From assembly GCA_005518205.2 (NCBI GenBank), contig RFFC02000033.1, positions 1-64,000 of the forward strand: 64,000 nucleotides of DNA, given 5' to 3'. Shown here in pieces: positions 33,953-43,883 of this stretch. The notes beneath the pieces were generated by a model. The model had not been told where the DNA came from. It saw nothing but the letters and a program-made list of their open reading frames with translations, and did not search any database. Origin of the DNA: Hormoscilla sp. GUM202. Its GTDB lineage: Bacteria; Cyanobacteriota; Cyanobacteriia; Cyanobacteriales; Desertifilaceae. The position numbers and the translations under genes are program-made. The first letter of the stretch is position 1. Every line of letters starts with the position of its first letter.

Positions 33953-35569
33953 TTACCAAGTAACGCGACTTTCCAATCTCTCTAACATCTTGGGACCAAT
34001 TCCCGATACATTGTCCAAGTCCTCTAGAGAAGTAAATGGCTTCTGCTGTCGCGCCTGGATAATTCGCCGTGCCAATTCTGGACCAATACCCGGTAAAGTT
34101 TCTAATTCTGCTTGGGTCGCAGTGTTGAGGTTGACTTTCTGCCCAGTTAAGTTATAGTTAGATGGGGTAGTTATCTGGGAACATTCTTGCTCTTGGGCCA
34201 GAAGTTGACGCTGGAGTCTAGCGGGAACCCCTAGCTGGGCATCAGTATAAAGTCGGTTAAATTCCCGGACAAAATGAGCTGCTACTGTCGGATTTTCAAT
34301 CACTAACAGGGTCTCGTCATTATTATGATTAGCCGCAGGGGACCAGTTCTGAGAACCTGTAATTACAGTTTCTCCATCGATAACCGCAAACTTGTGATGT
34401 AGCTTGTCTCCCGGAGGCAGAATGGGAACCCCCACAGTGGCGATCGGACTTGCCCAAGGACGGTTATCAGCTTCGTATTTACAGTTAGAAGCGATCGCCA
34501 CTCCCAGCATATCCAATGCTTCGGAGTAATTCCTCCAGGCAAAACCGCGATCGATCAAAGCGCGAATCTCTACCCCTTGGCGATGGTTAGATTCCAAGAC
34601 ATTTACCAGCTTCTGTTCCGAGAATACAAATAAGGCCAAGTCAACAGATTTACTAGCAGTACCCAAAGTTTTCGCAATCAGTCCATTGCCGCTTTTACTC
34701 CAAGGTTGGCTAGGAGAAATGGGGGAAAACTGCACTGATACCAGGCTATCACCCAACTGCACCTGCTTTACAGGTCGCCAGGTTTTTGCCAGACCAAACC
34801 GACTATCCGGGTTTCCGGTCCGACCATCTCCCCACATCACATTAAATTCCTGGGTAAACAACTGTGCTAACTCGTAACTTTCAATCTTTAGCAGATGATT
34901 AGCATTGCCACGACTTTTAGCTTCCGCAAAATCTCCGTGAATGCCACTAGGAGTGAAATTAGCCGAACCGACGATCGAGGTCCGACCATCGACAATGACG
35001 AACTTGTGATGCATTAAACCGCTGCCAGCAGAACCATCAGCAGTATCGTCGATCGTGGGAACCTTAGCATTACGTAAGATCGCCAAGGCCTCTCCCTGAT
35101 TTATTTCCGTTTCCGAAAGCTTTCCGTCCCGATCTCGGTCTACCCACTGCCAGTATTCCTGGTTGCGATCGCCCCCATCCGATGCCGTCACTTCTGCTGC
35201 CATCATCTCACTCAAAGGGCGAGAGTAAGTATTTTCCAAGATTACCCTCACCTGCACCCCTGCTTGGTGACGATCGACCAAAGCTCGAGCAATTTTCGGC
35301 AAACGCAACTCCTGCACCGCTACATCCACCGATGACTGAGCTTTATTAATCGTATCAACGATCTCCTGTTCCAGGTCGTCCCCCGATCGCCTCACTTCCC
35401 GGTAAGGTTCAGTATACTCCTCGGACTGGGACTGATTAAAATATACCTCAATCCAAGTATCTTGAGGCAAAGGTTCTGGTCGCGGTTGGGGAGGCGGAAC
35501 TTTCTGACAACCCATAGTCAGCCCCAGCAGCAAGGCAGAAACTAGATGTAGTGGTAAAAATTTCGACAT
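33953..35569 (-). CDS. lipoprotein with two phospholipase D/nuclease domains, an EF-hand and a C-terminal helix-hairpin-helix
   Basis: 538 residues. Lipobox LTMGC with Cys21, so membrane-anchored outside the cytoplasm. Two HKD half-sites: HHKFVIVDGRTSIVGSANF (about 187-205) and HHKFAVIDGETVITGSQNW (about 398-416), as in Nuc/PLD nucleases. An EF-hand-like loop DRDRDGKLSETE lies at about 144-155. The last 60 residues hold two helix-hairpin-helix units (LPGIGPELARRI, VSGIGPKMLERL) like ComEA DNA receptors. The set suggests a calcium-affected extracytoplasmic DNA-binding nuclease, possibly for DNA processing or uptake; phospholipase action is the alternative. Standalone gene. Confidence 0.85.
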   Translation of the reverse strand: MSKFLPLHLVSALLLGLTMGCQKVPPPQPRPEPLPQDTWIEVYFNQSQSEEYTEPYREVRRSGDDLEQEIVDTINKAQSSVDVAVQELRLPKIARALVDRHQAGVQVRVILENTYSRPLSEMMAAEVTASDGGDRNQEYWQWVDRDRDGKLSETEINQGEALAILRNAKVPTIDDTADGSAGSGLMHHKFVIVDGRTSIVGSANFTPSGIHGDFAEAKSRGNANHLLKIESYELAQLFTQEFNVMWGDGRTGNPDSRFGLAKTWRPVKQVQLGDSLVSVQFSPISPSQPWSKSGNGLIAKTLGTASKSVDLALFVFSEQKLVNVLESNHRQGVEIRALIDRGFAWRNYSEALDMLGVAIASNCKYEADNRPWASPIATVGVPILPPGDKLHHKFAVIDGETVITGSQNWSPAANHNNDETLLVIENPTVAAHFVREFNRLYTDAQLGVPARLQRQLLAQEQECSQITTPSNYNLTGQKVNLNTATQAELETLPGIGPELARRIIQARQQKPFTSLEDLDNVSGIGPKMLERLESRVTW

Positions 35570-35800
35570 CTGCTTATCAGTCCTCTATCGCCAGTCCCCA
35601 ATTACCTGTCGAGAACACCGGTATCCAATACCCCCTCGGGGATCGGATACCTTGAACTTCAATGATAATTTTGTTTTAATCTGATAATAATTGATGGCAT
35701 TGGCAATATACGAGGGCTAGCATACCAAAAATGGAGTGCCCATCGGAGGGAGATTGTCAAAGCTGTCAGGGTTTCATTTTCAGCCAAAAGGAGTTTCGCT

Positions 35801-36199
35801 ATGAGAAGGAAAAAGACCTTTGCCTGCGGGCATAGAGGGTACGGTCAAAAATGTCATCGTTGTGCGCAAGAGAAGGTAGCACTGGCGGAAGCGGCCATTA
35901 CCCAAGCGCAAAAACGCGAGCAAAGAAGAGAGTGGCAGGCGACCTTTGATCTCGATCCGATCGACTTAACCACTTTGCCCAAGCATGTAGTCGTCAAGGC
36001 GCGGCAGATCATCGCGGGGTTGGCCGCTTGCAATAACTACACCGAATTTGGTGGCAAGCGACTGAGGCACAACCGCTTGATCGTCAGCATTCCCATCACT
36101 AGACATTACCGGATGATCTGCCGCGATCGAGGTAGCAACCTAGAGCCGCAAAAAGTATTGTCCCACGAGGACTACAACGTTTGCAAACCGGGCAGCTAG
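35801..36199 (+). CDS. zinc-ribbon protein with RelE/ParE-like tail (DUF7682-like)
   Basis: 132 residues after a good SD (AAGGAG at about 35788). N-terminus FACGHRGYGQKCHRCAQEK gives a C-H-C-C zinc set (about 9-22). A helical linker follows, then from about 60 LPKHVVVKARQIIAGLAAC...RLRHNRLIVSIPITRHYRMICRD, which has the helix plus four-strand pattern of RelE/ParE toxins. I think it belongs to DUF7682. Toxin activity is inference. No antitoxin is adjacent; the cysteine desulfurase follows 86 bp later. Confidence 0.65.
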   Translation: MRRKKTFACGHRGYGQKCHRCAQEKVALAEAAITQAQKREQRREWQATFDLDPIDLTTLPKHVVVKARQIIAGLAACNNYTEFGGKRLRHNRLIVSIPITRHYRMICRDRGSNLEPQKVLSHEDYNVCKPGS

Positions 36200-36285
36200 G
36201 CATAATACTAGAAATCGGTCAGAAAATTCATCCGCCTTCTTTGAACAAGTCCGTCCCATGACGGCGCGTAATAGACTCAAGACTT

Positions 36286-37491
36286 ATGCAAATCTATCTG
36301 GATTATAGTGCTACAACTCCCCCTCGCCCAGAGGCGATCGCCGCGATGCAATCAGTTCTCACCCAACTCTGGGGCAATCCTTCTAGCTTACATCAGTGGG
36401 GGCAAAGGGCGGCAACAGTAGTGGAAGAGGCAAGAATACAGGTTGCCCAATTATTGAATGCACCCGATCCAGCCTCGATCGTCTTCACTACTGGTGGCAC
36501 TGAAGCTGACAATTTAGCGATTACGGGCGTTGCCCGCCATTATAGAACACCCCAGCACGTGATTATTTCCAGTGTGGAGCATTCAGCTGTCGCACAGCCA
36601 GTGCTATTTCTAGAACGGCAGGGGTGGGAAGTAACGCGGTTGCCAGTGAATCGCCAAGGACGGGTGAATCCTAGAGATCTGGAGGAGGCTTTACAATCCA
36701 ATACTGTGTTAATGTCGATTATCTACGGACAGAGTGAAGTCGGCACCTTACAACAGATCGAGGTATTGGGGAATATTCTCCGTTCTCGTAGGGGAAGCAC
36801 GGTGCTTTTTCATACTGATGCAGTGCAAATAGCGGGACGTTTGCCTATAGATGTACAGCGTTTACCAGTAGATTTGCTGTCTGTCTCTAGCCACAAGATT
36901 TACGGTCCTCAAGGTGCAGGTGCGCTTTACGTGCGTCCGGGGGTGGAGTTAATGCCGTTATTGGGTGGTGGCGGACAAGAGAGAGGACTGCGTTCTGGAA
37001 CTCAGGCGGTGCCAGCAATTGCTGGATTTGGGGTGGCGGCGGAATTGGCGTTAGCAGAAATGCCCGTGGAGAGGCCGAGATTGTATGGGTTGCGCGATCG
37101 CCTGTTTGATAGATTATCAGATGTAGAGGGTTTAGTGCCAACGGGCGATCGGCTGCACCGCCTCCCCCATCATGTCAGTTTTTGCCTGACAGATACGGAA
37201 AGAATCACGGGGAAAACCCTGGTGCGGCAAATGAACCTAGCAGGAATTGGCATCAGTGCGGGTTCTGCCTGTCACAGCGGCAAACTGTCTCCTAGTCCCA
37301 TCTTACTAGCAATGGGATATAGTGAATCAGCTGCTTTGGGTGGAATTCGCCTGACCCTGGGGCGCGATACCACAATGGCAGATATCGATTGGACAGCAAT
37401 GGTACTCAAGCAAGTTTTGGCAAGATTGAGACCAGAATTAGCAATAGCCAAGATGTTAACAATGCGAGCAGGTTACAATTATGAACATTGA
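36286..37491 (+). CDS. cysteine desulfurase (NifS/IscS family)
   Basis: 401 residues. PLP enzyme taking sulfur from cysteine for Fe-S clusters. MQIYLDYSATTPP start, TGGTEADNLAI (about 71-81), the VEHSA block with His (about 105), the PLP Lys in SVSSHKIYGPQGAGALY (about 204) and the catalytic Cys in SAGSACHSGK (about 330), a long flexible loop as in IscS/NifS. Full length. It overlaps by 11 bp with the antitoxin gene that follows. Confidence 0.93.
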   Translation: MQIYLDYSATTPPRPEAIAAMQSVLTQLWGNPSSLHQWGQRAATVVEEARIQVAQLLNAPDPASIVFTTGGTEADNLAITGVARHYRTPQHVIISSVEHSAVAQPVLFLERQGWEVTRLPVNRQGRVNPRDLEEALQSNTVLMSIIYGQSEVGTLQQIEVLGNILRSRRGSTVLFHTDAVQIAGRLPIDVQRLPVDLLSVSSHKIYGPQGAGALYVRPGVELMPLLGGGGQERGLRSGTQAVPAIAGFGVAAELALAEMPVERPRLYGLRDRLFDRLSDVEGLVPTGDRLHRLPHHVSFCLTDTERITGKTLVRQMNLAGIGISAGSACHSGKLSPSPILLAMGYSESAALGGIRLTLGRDTTMADIDWTAMVLKQVLARLRPELAIAKMLTMRAGYNYEH

Positions 37492-37720
37492 AGAGACAAT
37501 TGTCGAAAAGCTGAGAAGTCTTCCCTCTCCCAAACAGCAGGAAGTCCTAGATTTTGTATTATTCTTACATAGTCAGATCCATACCGAAGAAATCCAGACT
37601 CAAGAGAAGGAACCAGTGTCTTTTCTGACTGCTGCTAAGAAATGGGCGGGTTGTATAGATGGAGGACCAACTGATCTTTCCTATAACAAAAAATATCTGG
37701 AGGGAGCATTACCAAAATGA
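37481..37720 (+). CDS. DUF2281-like antitoxin of a VapBC pair
   Basis: 79 residues (MNIEETIVEKLRSLPSPKQQEVLDFVLFL). The N-terminal helical LPSPKQQEVLDFV motif matches DUF2281/VapB-like antitoxins; the C-terminal part should wrap the toxin. It starts within the end of the desulfurase gene and overlaps the toxin gene by ATGA (37717-37720), so they are translationally coupled. Confidence 0.78.
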   Translation: MNIEETIVEKLRSLPSPKQQEVLDFVLFLHSQIHTEEIQTQEKEPVSFLTAAKKWAGCIDGGPTDLSYNKKYLEGALPK

Positions 37721-38139
37721 GACGAAGACTGTTGCTAGATACAGGACCATTGGTGGCTTACCTAAAGCGCCAAGACGAGTTTCATAACTGGGTAATGGGT
37801 GAGTTAGCTAGAATTGAGCCACCGCTATTAACTTGTGAACCCGTAATTGTAGAAGCTTGTTTTCTGGTGAGAAATGTTTATCCAGGTTCAGGAGCGGTTA
37901 TTTCGCTGCTGAACAGAGGACTGCTCCAGATAGCATTTGACTTACAGGCAGAAGCAGGCCCGATCGAGCAATTAATGAATCGTTACCAGTCCGTACCAAT
38001 GTCTTGTGCTGATGCCTGTTTAGTAAGGATGGCAGAATTGTCCCCTGGGAGTGAAATGTTAACTCTAGACAGTGACTTTTTGATTTACCGCAAGAATAGA
38101 AATCAAACGATTCCTGTAATTATGCCCCAGAATGAATAG
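37717..38139 (+). CDS. PIN-domain ribonuclease toxin (VapC-like)
   Basis: 140 residues. PIN acidic residues: Asp in LLLDTGPLVAYL (about 8), Glu in PVIVEACFLVRN (about 46), Asp in SCADACLVRMAE (about 96) and Asp in LTLDSDFLIYR (about 115). It is an RNA-cleaving toxin held by the upstream antitoxin. The pair looks intact, unlike several others in this window. Confidence 0.85.
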   Translation: MRRRLLLDTGPLVAYLKRQDEFHNWVMGELARIEPPLLTCEPVIVEACFLVRNVYPGSGAVISLLNRGLLQIAFDLQAEAGPIEQLMNRYQSVPMSCADACLVRMAELSPGSEMLTLDSDFLIYRKNRNQTIPVIMPQNE

Positions 38140-38201
38140 TGCTGTTGAGGAGTTCATGACTGACGAAAAAGATAAGTTTAAAGTTAAGTAAAAGACTGAC
38201 T

Positions 38202-38942
38202 ATGGCAGAACTACCTAAGACATTAGAAGAGGCAGTTGCTCAATCGATGCAAGCTACGAAAGCAGCCCTAGATGATGGATACAAGTTGCTACAAGTGGAG
38301 TTGGCGTTCCCGGAAATCGCTCTCCAAGCTCAGGCGATCGCCCAGCAATTCATCCCCGCCGTTCAAGATTATCAACTGAAAGTATTCTTCCCGGACACCG
38401 GGGCCGCAGCTTTGGCCCGCCGGGACTGGGGAGAAGTTCCCTTTAAGGTTGATGACATTGGCAGCAGCCGATCGCCCCTAGCAGGTAAAATTACTCCAGA
38501 AGATGAGCTGTTCTTAGTGGTGAACCCCTCAGCAGTGGAAGTCGCCCAGGTAGAAAAGCTCTACAACCTAGCAGGCGATCGACCCGTAGTCATACTGAAC
38601 CCCAACTTGGAAGATGTAGCGATCGTCGGTATTGGCCTGGCGGGGCGTCAGCTGCGGGAACGCTTCCTGAATAAGATATTCTCGTGCTATTATCTCAGAC
38701 CCCTGTCTGCTGCTGCCCTGATCCGCTGCTATCCCGAACCCTGGCAAGTCTGGCAAGAAACAACAGAGTCTGAATACAAACTAATTGCCGAAACAGCTGG
38801 AAAACCGCTGGGAGAAGCCTTAGAGCAGATTTTAGCTCCAGCAACCCAGACCGACGAACCCGACCGACAGCAACCATCCCAGCAGCGGCGCAAAGGCTTT
38901 CTCGGACAACTGCAAAGTTTCCTGCGAGCTTTGAGCCAGTGA
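38202..38942 (+). CDS. DUF1995 family protein
   Basis: 246 residues, soluble. LPKTLEEAVAQSMQATKAALDDGYKLLQVELAFPEI is the family opening; LVVNPSAVEVAQVEKLY and VILNPNLEDVAIVGIGLAGRQLRERFL are central blocks. The plant relatives (LPA3-like) help photosystem II assembly, so a role near photosynthesis is possible but not shown. The Gln/Arg-rich last 40 residues are a likely flexible tail. Confidence 0.8.
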   Translation: MAELPKTLEEAVAQSMQATKAALDDGYKLLQVELAFPEIALQAQAIAQQFIPAVQDYQLKVFFPDTGAAALARRDWGEVPFKVDDIGSSRSPLAGKITPEDELFLVVNPSAVEVAQVEKLYNLAGDRPVVILNPNLEDVAIVGIGLAGRQLRERFLNKIFSCYYLRPLSAAALIRCYPEPWQVWQETTESEYKLIAETAGKPLGEALEQILAPATQTDEPDRQQPSQQRRKGFLGQLQSFLRALSQ

Positions 38943-39157
38943 TCCCAATATATGTATAATTTTAACATATTAAGTCACCAGCAGCGCCTGACCAGGATAA
39001 AACTTATGCAAGTTATTTGACACAGAAGCCTCTAGTAGCCAATCAGTTGATAAAATTTGCAGCCAAACGAGGCATAATAAGAGATCGGTGGAATTGGCTG
39101 ATATTGAGCTGGCGGCATGGGATGGAGATGCTGTTTTCTCAGCTAGAAAATTAACAG

Positions 39158-39915
39158 ATGAGTGTAACTAACCGGCGTATTTTTATTGGAGACGTTCACG
39201 GCCACTACGATGGCTTGATGCAACTGCTAGAGTGGACAGCACCGGCGCAGACGATCGAGTATACTTGCTGGGGGACTCGATCGATCGGGGCCCCCAGAGC
39301 AATCGAATTGTGAGTTTTGTCAAGGAAAATGGCTACAACTGCCTGCGGGGGAACCACGAACAGATGTTAATCGATAGCTTCCCGGAGGGGAAACCCCATC
39401 GGCCATCCCTGCAAGCATGGCTTTACAGTGGCGGTTTGGCGACGGTTGCTAGTTACAACAAAGATGTTCATCTACTGACAGAACATGTCCACTGGATTCG
39501 TCAGTTGCCACTTTACCTGGATCTGGGGGATGTGTGGTGAGCGCATGCTGGAGTCGATCCGGGATTTCCTCCCGAAGAGCAAACGGCCCATGAGTTATGT
39601 TGTCTTCGCCAGCCATTCCACAATATGCAGCAGCCTTACTTCCCCGATCGACTGATTATCACGGGCCACACTATCACCTTTACCCTGCCAGGAGTAGCCC
39701 CGGGAAAAATAGCCTCCGGATGTGGCTGGCTGGATATCGACACAGGTGCCTATCATCGCAAGAGTGGCTGGTTGACTGGTCTAGATCTGACTAACTCTCT
39801 GGTCTATCAGGTGCATGTGTTCGCGGGCGAACTGCGGGTTCTGCAACTTCGAGAAGCAGTAACTAGAGTTACACCTTCAGTAATGGGCGATCGGGAGTTT
39901 GTTCTTGCGCTTTAG
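39158..39915 (+). pseudogene. PPP-type metallophosphoesterase, frameshifted
   Basis: IFIGDVHGHYDGLMQLL (metal-binding GDVHG) starts at 39158. A frameshift near 39230 moves to VYLLGDSIDRGPQSNRIV and CLRGNHEQMLIDSF (GNHE motif). A TGA at 39538-39540 interrupts the frame before AHAGVDPG, and the last part has LIITGHTITF and GCGWLDIDTGAY. All catalytic motifs of a Ser/Thr protein phosphatase-type hydrolase are recognisable, but two lesions break it. Confidence 0.8.
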
Positions 39916-40104
39916 GGCCAACTTCAGGCGATTCGCGCAGCGGAGGGTTCCCGGAGCGTGCGCACGCTACGCGATCGGACTGTAGGTTAGGTCGATCGCT
40001 AGCGAAACCCAACCCGATGTGGTAGCGTAGCGTGTTGGGTTTCGTGCCTCAACCCAACCTAAAGGATCTCATTTTTTATTATCAGCATTTAACTGGACTT
40101 GATA
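39916..40104. repeat. palindromes between pseudogene and M48 protease
   Basis: GCGCAGCGGAGGGTTCCCGG plus AGCGTGCGCACGCTACGCG (about 39935-39973), a variant of the SGGGPER element, followed by a GGTTGGGTTTCGTGCCTC stem with AACCCAACC arms (about 40038-40064). Confidence 0.65.
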
Positions 40105-40965
40105 TTATCTCAAAACTGGTTTAATGTTAGCTTTGTAGTCAGCCTCGTTTAAGCCATCCCCTCGATCGGCAAAAGCTGGGTTAAGGTTGTCTGACAAGGC
40201 TTGAATGCGATCGCGCGTTCCGGGGTGGGTACTCAATACAGTAGGAACGGATGGGCCATTCAGGAGTTTTTTCATAAAGCCAATCATGGCGCTTTGGGCA
40301 TAGCCAGCAGATCCTAACATCTGGAGTCCCACCCGATCTGCTTCATATTCAGCTTGGCGGCTTTTGGGACGGTGCAATGCTAGATCGACACCAATTTGGA
40401 CTGCTGTGTTGTTATCCAGTCCCGCTGCTGACGCTAAACCCAGGGCGATCGCCATCTGACGCATTTGTTTAATAGCATGACGTTCCGTGATGTGACCAAT
40501 TTCATGGGCCAACACACTCGCCAACTGGGCTTCATTATCCGCTGCTTTCAATAATCCCGTATGCACGTAGACAAAGCCACCCATCGTCGCAAAAGCATTG
40601 ATGTTATCATCGTCCACTACCTGAAAAGTGTATTTATACTCTTTGGTCGGAGGGCGCGAACTCTCCCGTGCTAACTGCTGACCAATCTGATTCACATAGG
40701 CATTCACCCGGCGATCGCGATAAAGTTTTACCTCTTCTTTCACTAGCTGCTGATTAATTTGCTCGCCCAGGGCCACTTCTTGCTTGTCCGACATATTGGA
40801 CAGTTGAATGGCTTGAATGGCCGGGCGCAGCAGGTCAAACCAAGAAAACGCTGGTGCGCTTTGGGTAGAACCCAGGCATAAACCCGAAGCTACCAGCAGG
40901 GAAAGCAAGGGATAGAACAACCGGCGCTTGAGAGGTCCCTTGGTTATAGCAAAGAGATTAAACAT
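40105..40965 (-). CDS. M48 family zinc metallopeptidase (BepA/Oma1-like)
   Basis: 286 residues from ATG 40965 (MFNLFAITKGPLKRR). Signal peptide or anchor at about 15-40. Zinc motif HEIGH (in VLAHEIGHITERHAIK, about 153-157) and the third ligand Glu in AEYEADRVGLQML. NAFATMGGFVYVHTGLL is the classic block before it. It is a periplasmic or membrane-associated quality-control protease. The open frame extends to 41037 but relatives start near the hydrophobic segment. Divergent from DUF4330. Confidence 0.9.
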   Translation of the reverse strand: MFNLFAITKGPLKRRLFYPLLSLLVASGLCLGSTQSAPAFSWFDLLRPAIQAIQLSNMSDKQEVALGEQINQQLVKEEVKLYRDRRVNAYVNQIGQQLARESSRPPTKEYKYTFQVVDDDNINAFATMGGFVYVHTGLLKAADNEAQLASVLAHEIGHITERHAIKQMRQMAIALGLASAAGLDNNTAVQIGVDLALHRPKSRQAEYEADRVGLQMLGSAGYAQSAMIGFMKKLLNGPSVPTVLSTHPGTRDRIQALSDNLNPAFADRGDGLNEADYKANIKPVLR

Positions 40966-41100
40966 GGTAAATATGCTCTCGATTTGATGAAGATAAACAG
41001 GTAGACGCATTTCCCACCAGCGGTGTTGCTGCCCCAAAGCCTCCCATCGCTGAGATCGCCCGCACGAGCAAAACTCATGGTATTCTAACCATTGTCAATG

Positions 41101-41186
41101 ATCTGGAGGCTCTGCCTCCAATGCCTCGTCGATGTCTCCTGTTGAGACATCGAAGCCAGTCTCAGACTGGCAACGAGAATCTAGAA
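41101..41186. repeat. three palindromes in series
   Basis: GGAGGCTCTGCCTCC, CGATGTCTCCTGTTGAGACATCG and GCCAGTCTCAGACTGGC follow one another (about 41109-41172). They lie upstream of the DUF4330 start and could affect its leader. Confidence 0.7.
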
Positions 41187-41219
41187 GTGCTTCAAGGTTT
41201 TCACCTACAAACGAACAAT

Positions 41220-41750
41220 ATGGCTATTTTAGATGACAAAGGTCGCTTATTCGGCAAAGTCAGCATCCTGGATATCGGTGCTGCCCTCGTGATTCTACTG
41301 GTTATCTTCGGCATCTTTTTCTATCCTAGCACTTCCGGCTCTGTTGCGCAAATTGGAGTGCAGACAAAACCTGTAGAGGTGGATGTCCTGATCCGGGGTT
41401 TGAGTGTGCGCGACCCCCAGAGTTTAGTCTCTGAATTTCAGTCAAGCAAGAAAACCAATATTATTATCCGCAATCAGCCCTACGGTCAAGTTGATGTCAA
41501 ATCAGTACAAGTCCTCAATCGAGAGGCGATCGTTCCCCAACCAGATGGTTCGGTCAAGGCTTACCTCGACCCTCGATTTTCTCAAGCTTTGGCGATCGAT
41601 CTGCTGTTGACTTTAGCTGGCAATGCTCATATCTCTGACAATGGTGTCCTTCTGGGTAACAGTAAACTTAAAATTGGCACCCCAGTTGAACTGGAAGGCT
41701 TAACCTACAATTTTAATGGTAGTGTGATTGATGTAAAAATTAAAGGTTAA
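41220..41750 (+). CDS. DUF4330 family membrane protein
   Basis: 176 residues from ATG 41220 (MAILDDKGRLFGKVSILDIGAALVILLV). One N-terminal membrane segment (about 16-36), then a beta-rich domain with VEVDVLIRGLSVRDPQ and AIDLLLTLAGNAHISDNGVLLGNSKLKIG. I recognise this pattern as DUF4330. Function unknown; probably membrane-anchored and facing the periplasm or lumen. Confidence 0.78.
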   Translation: MAILDDKGRLFGKVSILDIGAALVILLVIFGIFFYPSTSGSVAQIGVQTKPVEVDVLIRGLSVRDPQSLVSEFQSSKKTNIIIRNQPYGQVDVKSVQVLNREAIVPQPDGSVKAYLDPRFSQALAIDLLLTLAGNAHISDNGVLLGNSKLKIGTPVELEGLTYNFNGSVIDVKIKG

Positions 41751-41899
41751 TGGCTAATTGCCAATTATGAATGGCGAATTGCTAATGGCGAATTGCTAAT
41801 GGTTAGGTCGATCGCCTACTCCTCTGTGAATAAACCGGGTTGATGTTGTCATCATATCTAATTTTTGCCTGAGACTATAAAAGAAACCCGGTTTCTGCT

Positions 41900-42552
41900 T
41901 CAATTCTCAATCGGTATAGCAATGGTAAATTCCGTTCCTTTGCCCAACTCCGAGGTACAGGTTATGGTTCCGCCATGTTTTTATTCGACAATCTGACGGG
42001 CGATCGCCATTCCCAATCCCGTGCCCTTTCCCACCGCTTTGGTGGTAAATCCCGACTCGCAAATTTTACACCTCACCTCCTCTGTCATTCCCATCCCGTT
42101 ATCTCTAATCCGCACGAGCGCTTTTCCTTCCTTTACCTCTGTTATAATAGTAATTTGATTAGTTTGGCGATCTTCACCTCCTATATTTGACTCTTCTAAA
42201 GCATCGATCGCATTTGCTAATATATTCATAAAAACCTGGTTAATTGGTCCCGGAAAGCATGACACTGGCGGTAAATCGCCGTATTTTTTGATAATTTCAA
42301 TATCGGGACGTTTTTCTTTAGCTTTGAGTCGGTATTTCAATATCAGTAGGGTACTCTCAATTCCCTCATGCAGATCGAAGGCCACTTTAGCAGCAGTGTC
42401 CCGGCGATAAAATATCCTCATCGAGGTACTGATGTTGCGAATGCGTTCCACTCCCGCATGCATAGATGCAATTACCTTCGGTAAGTCGGACTCTATAAAT
42501 TCTAAATCCGTGTCCTCGATCGCTTCTAACAGTTCCTGACTGGGGTTAGCAA
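41900..42552 (-). pseudogene. histidine kinase C-terminal fragment
   Basis: Open without a start from about 42552: LEAIEDTDLEFIESDLPKVI, then GVERIRNISTSMRIF, the N box QVFMNILANAIDALEES, G1 RIRDNGMGMTEEV and G2 GTGLGMAIARQIVE. A stop (TAA) then precedes KHGGTITCTSELGKGTEFTIAIPIEN, the normal end. The sensor part and the phospho-accepting His region are gone; an IS982 fragment borders the break at 42546. Confidence 0.82.
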
Positions 42553-42839
42553 CTTCCTACTGTCATCACCTCCGCATTAGTCATTTTTACTTGTGGATCT
42601 TCTTTGATATTGAGTGCTTTGAGCAGTTCATCACAAAGAACAAAAATTGTTATAATCATATTTTCCATAATCTATCTCGAAAGCAATCAACTGTTATTTT
42701 AGTACATTATAACCTCTAAACAGGGATGGCTACCGATAGCAGAAAAATATTATTTTTCTGTATCCTAGACTACCAAAAAACACAAATATCTAAAATCTCT
42801 AAGTGAGTAATCTATTTTTTTTTAAATAGGTAGCAACTT
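42546..42839 (-). mobile_element. IS982 5'-end remnant
   Basis: On the minus strand: terminal ATAGGTAGCAACTT-type repeat (42826-42839), the AT-rich leader, then ATGGAAAATATGATTATAAC encoding the IS982 transposase N-terminus (DPQVKMTNAEVMT). Broken at 42546 against the kinase fragment. Confidence 0.75.
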
Positions 42840-42958
42840 GAGTTAATCTAATATTTTTACGATATCTATAAATTATACTTATCCGACATAAGATATTGTA
42901 ATTAATTAATTGTTCTCAAAATGCTATATTAATATTGAGAAAAACCATTGACAAAGTT

Positions 42959-43288
42959 ATGAACACACCATCAGATTTATGTCGGCGACCAGACTGTCCT
43001 GATTGTCAAAGTAAGCGAATTGTGAAAAATGGTAGTATTCACAACAAAAAACAAAAATATAAGTGTAAAGATTGTGGCAGGCAATTTGTTGCAAATCCAA
43101 CAAAAAAACCAGACCATCTCTAATTAAAAAAATCATTGATATTCTCTTGCTAGAAAGAATTTCTTTGGCTGGTATTGCTAGGATTGCCGGTGTTGACAAG
43201 CCCTGGCTGCTATCCCTCGAAAAATTAAGGTTTCAGACAAACCAAAAGGGAAATTGACGATTGAGTGTGATGAAATGTGGTCTTTTGT
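42959..43288 (+). pseudogene. IS1-family transposase 5' exon, interrupted by a group II intron
   Basis: MNTPSDLCRRPDCPDCQSKR and KYKCKDCGRQFVANP form the IS1 zinc-finger/InsA region; LLLERISLAGIARIAGV is the HTH; KPKGKLTIECDEMWSFV leads into the DDE domain. Two small frameshifts (about 43105 and 43200) are present. The reading stops at the intron junction after TCTTTTGT (43288). The 3' exon of the transposase is not found after the intron. Confidence 0.8.
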
Positions 43289-43883
43289 GTGTGATTCGTT
43301 TATCGTAAATCACCGGTGTAAGCCGGGGAGGGACCGGTAGCAGGGTCTCATTAGCCCTGACAACTTTTAGACGATGGTGGTGCAAGCCCACCACCCCAGG
43401 TGCAGGGGTTAAAGCACTATCCCTACGGTAGCGATGGCATCAATCCGTAAAGCGGGATGGAAAGGCGCTCTGGCTGGTAGCCTAAACCGGTCAACGTCGA
43501 GCAAGTGGTCATGGTGAGCATGAAGCAAAGATTTGCAGCGTCGTTAAATCAAACCAGTGAAATAAGGCTAACACACTGGCCCCAAAAGGGGAAGGATATA
43601 GGTCGTTGGCAGGTACAAAGTTGACCAACAAGCACCGACAACAAACCCGGCGTATGGAATCCACCTAAAACCACAACCAATCGTCTGAAGGAACGAAGAA
43701 AACCGGTTGTAGTACTCTTCATCAAGTCGATGATGAAGTAGCCACCGAAGGCGCAACATCTGCCACCAAGGCAGGTCTCAACCGGGAGAGATTGAGTGGA
43801 GAAGCTTTTGACCGCTTGTAATGAGCGGGATAGAGCTGACGCCCTCACGGTTTCAAGAATGTGGAAAATTAGTAGCAGTGCAT

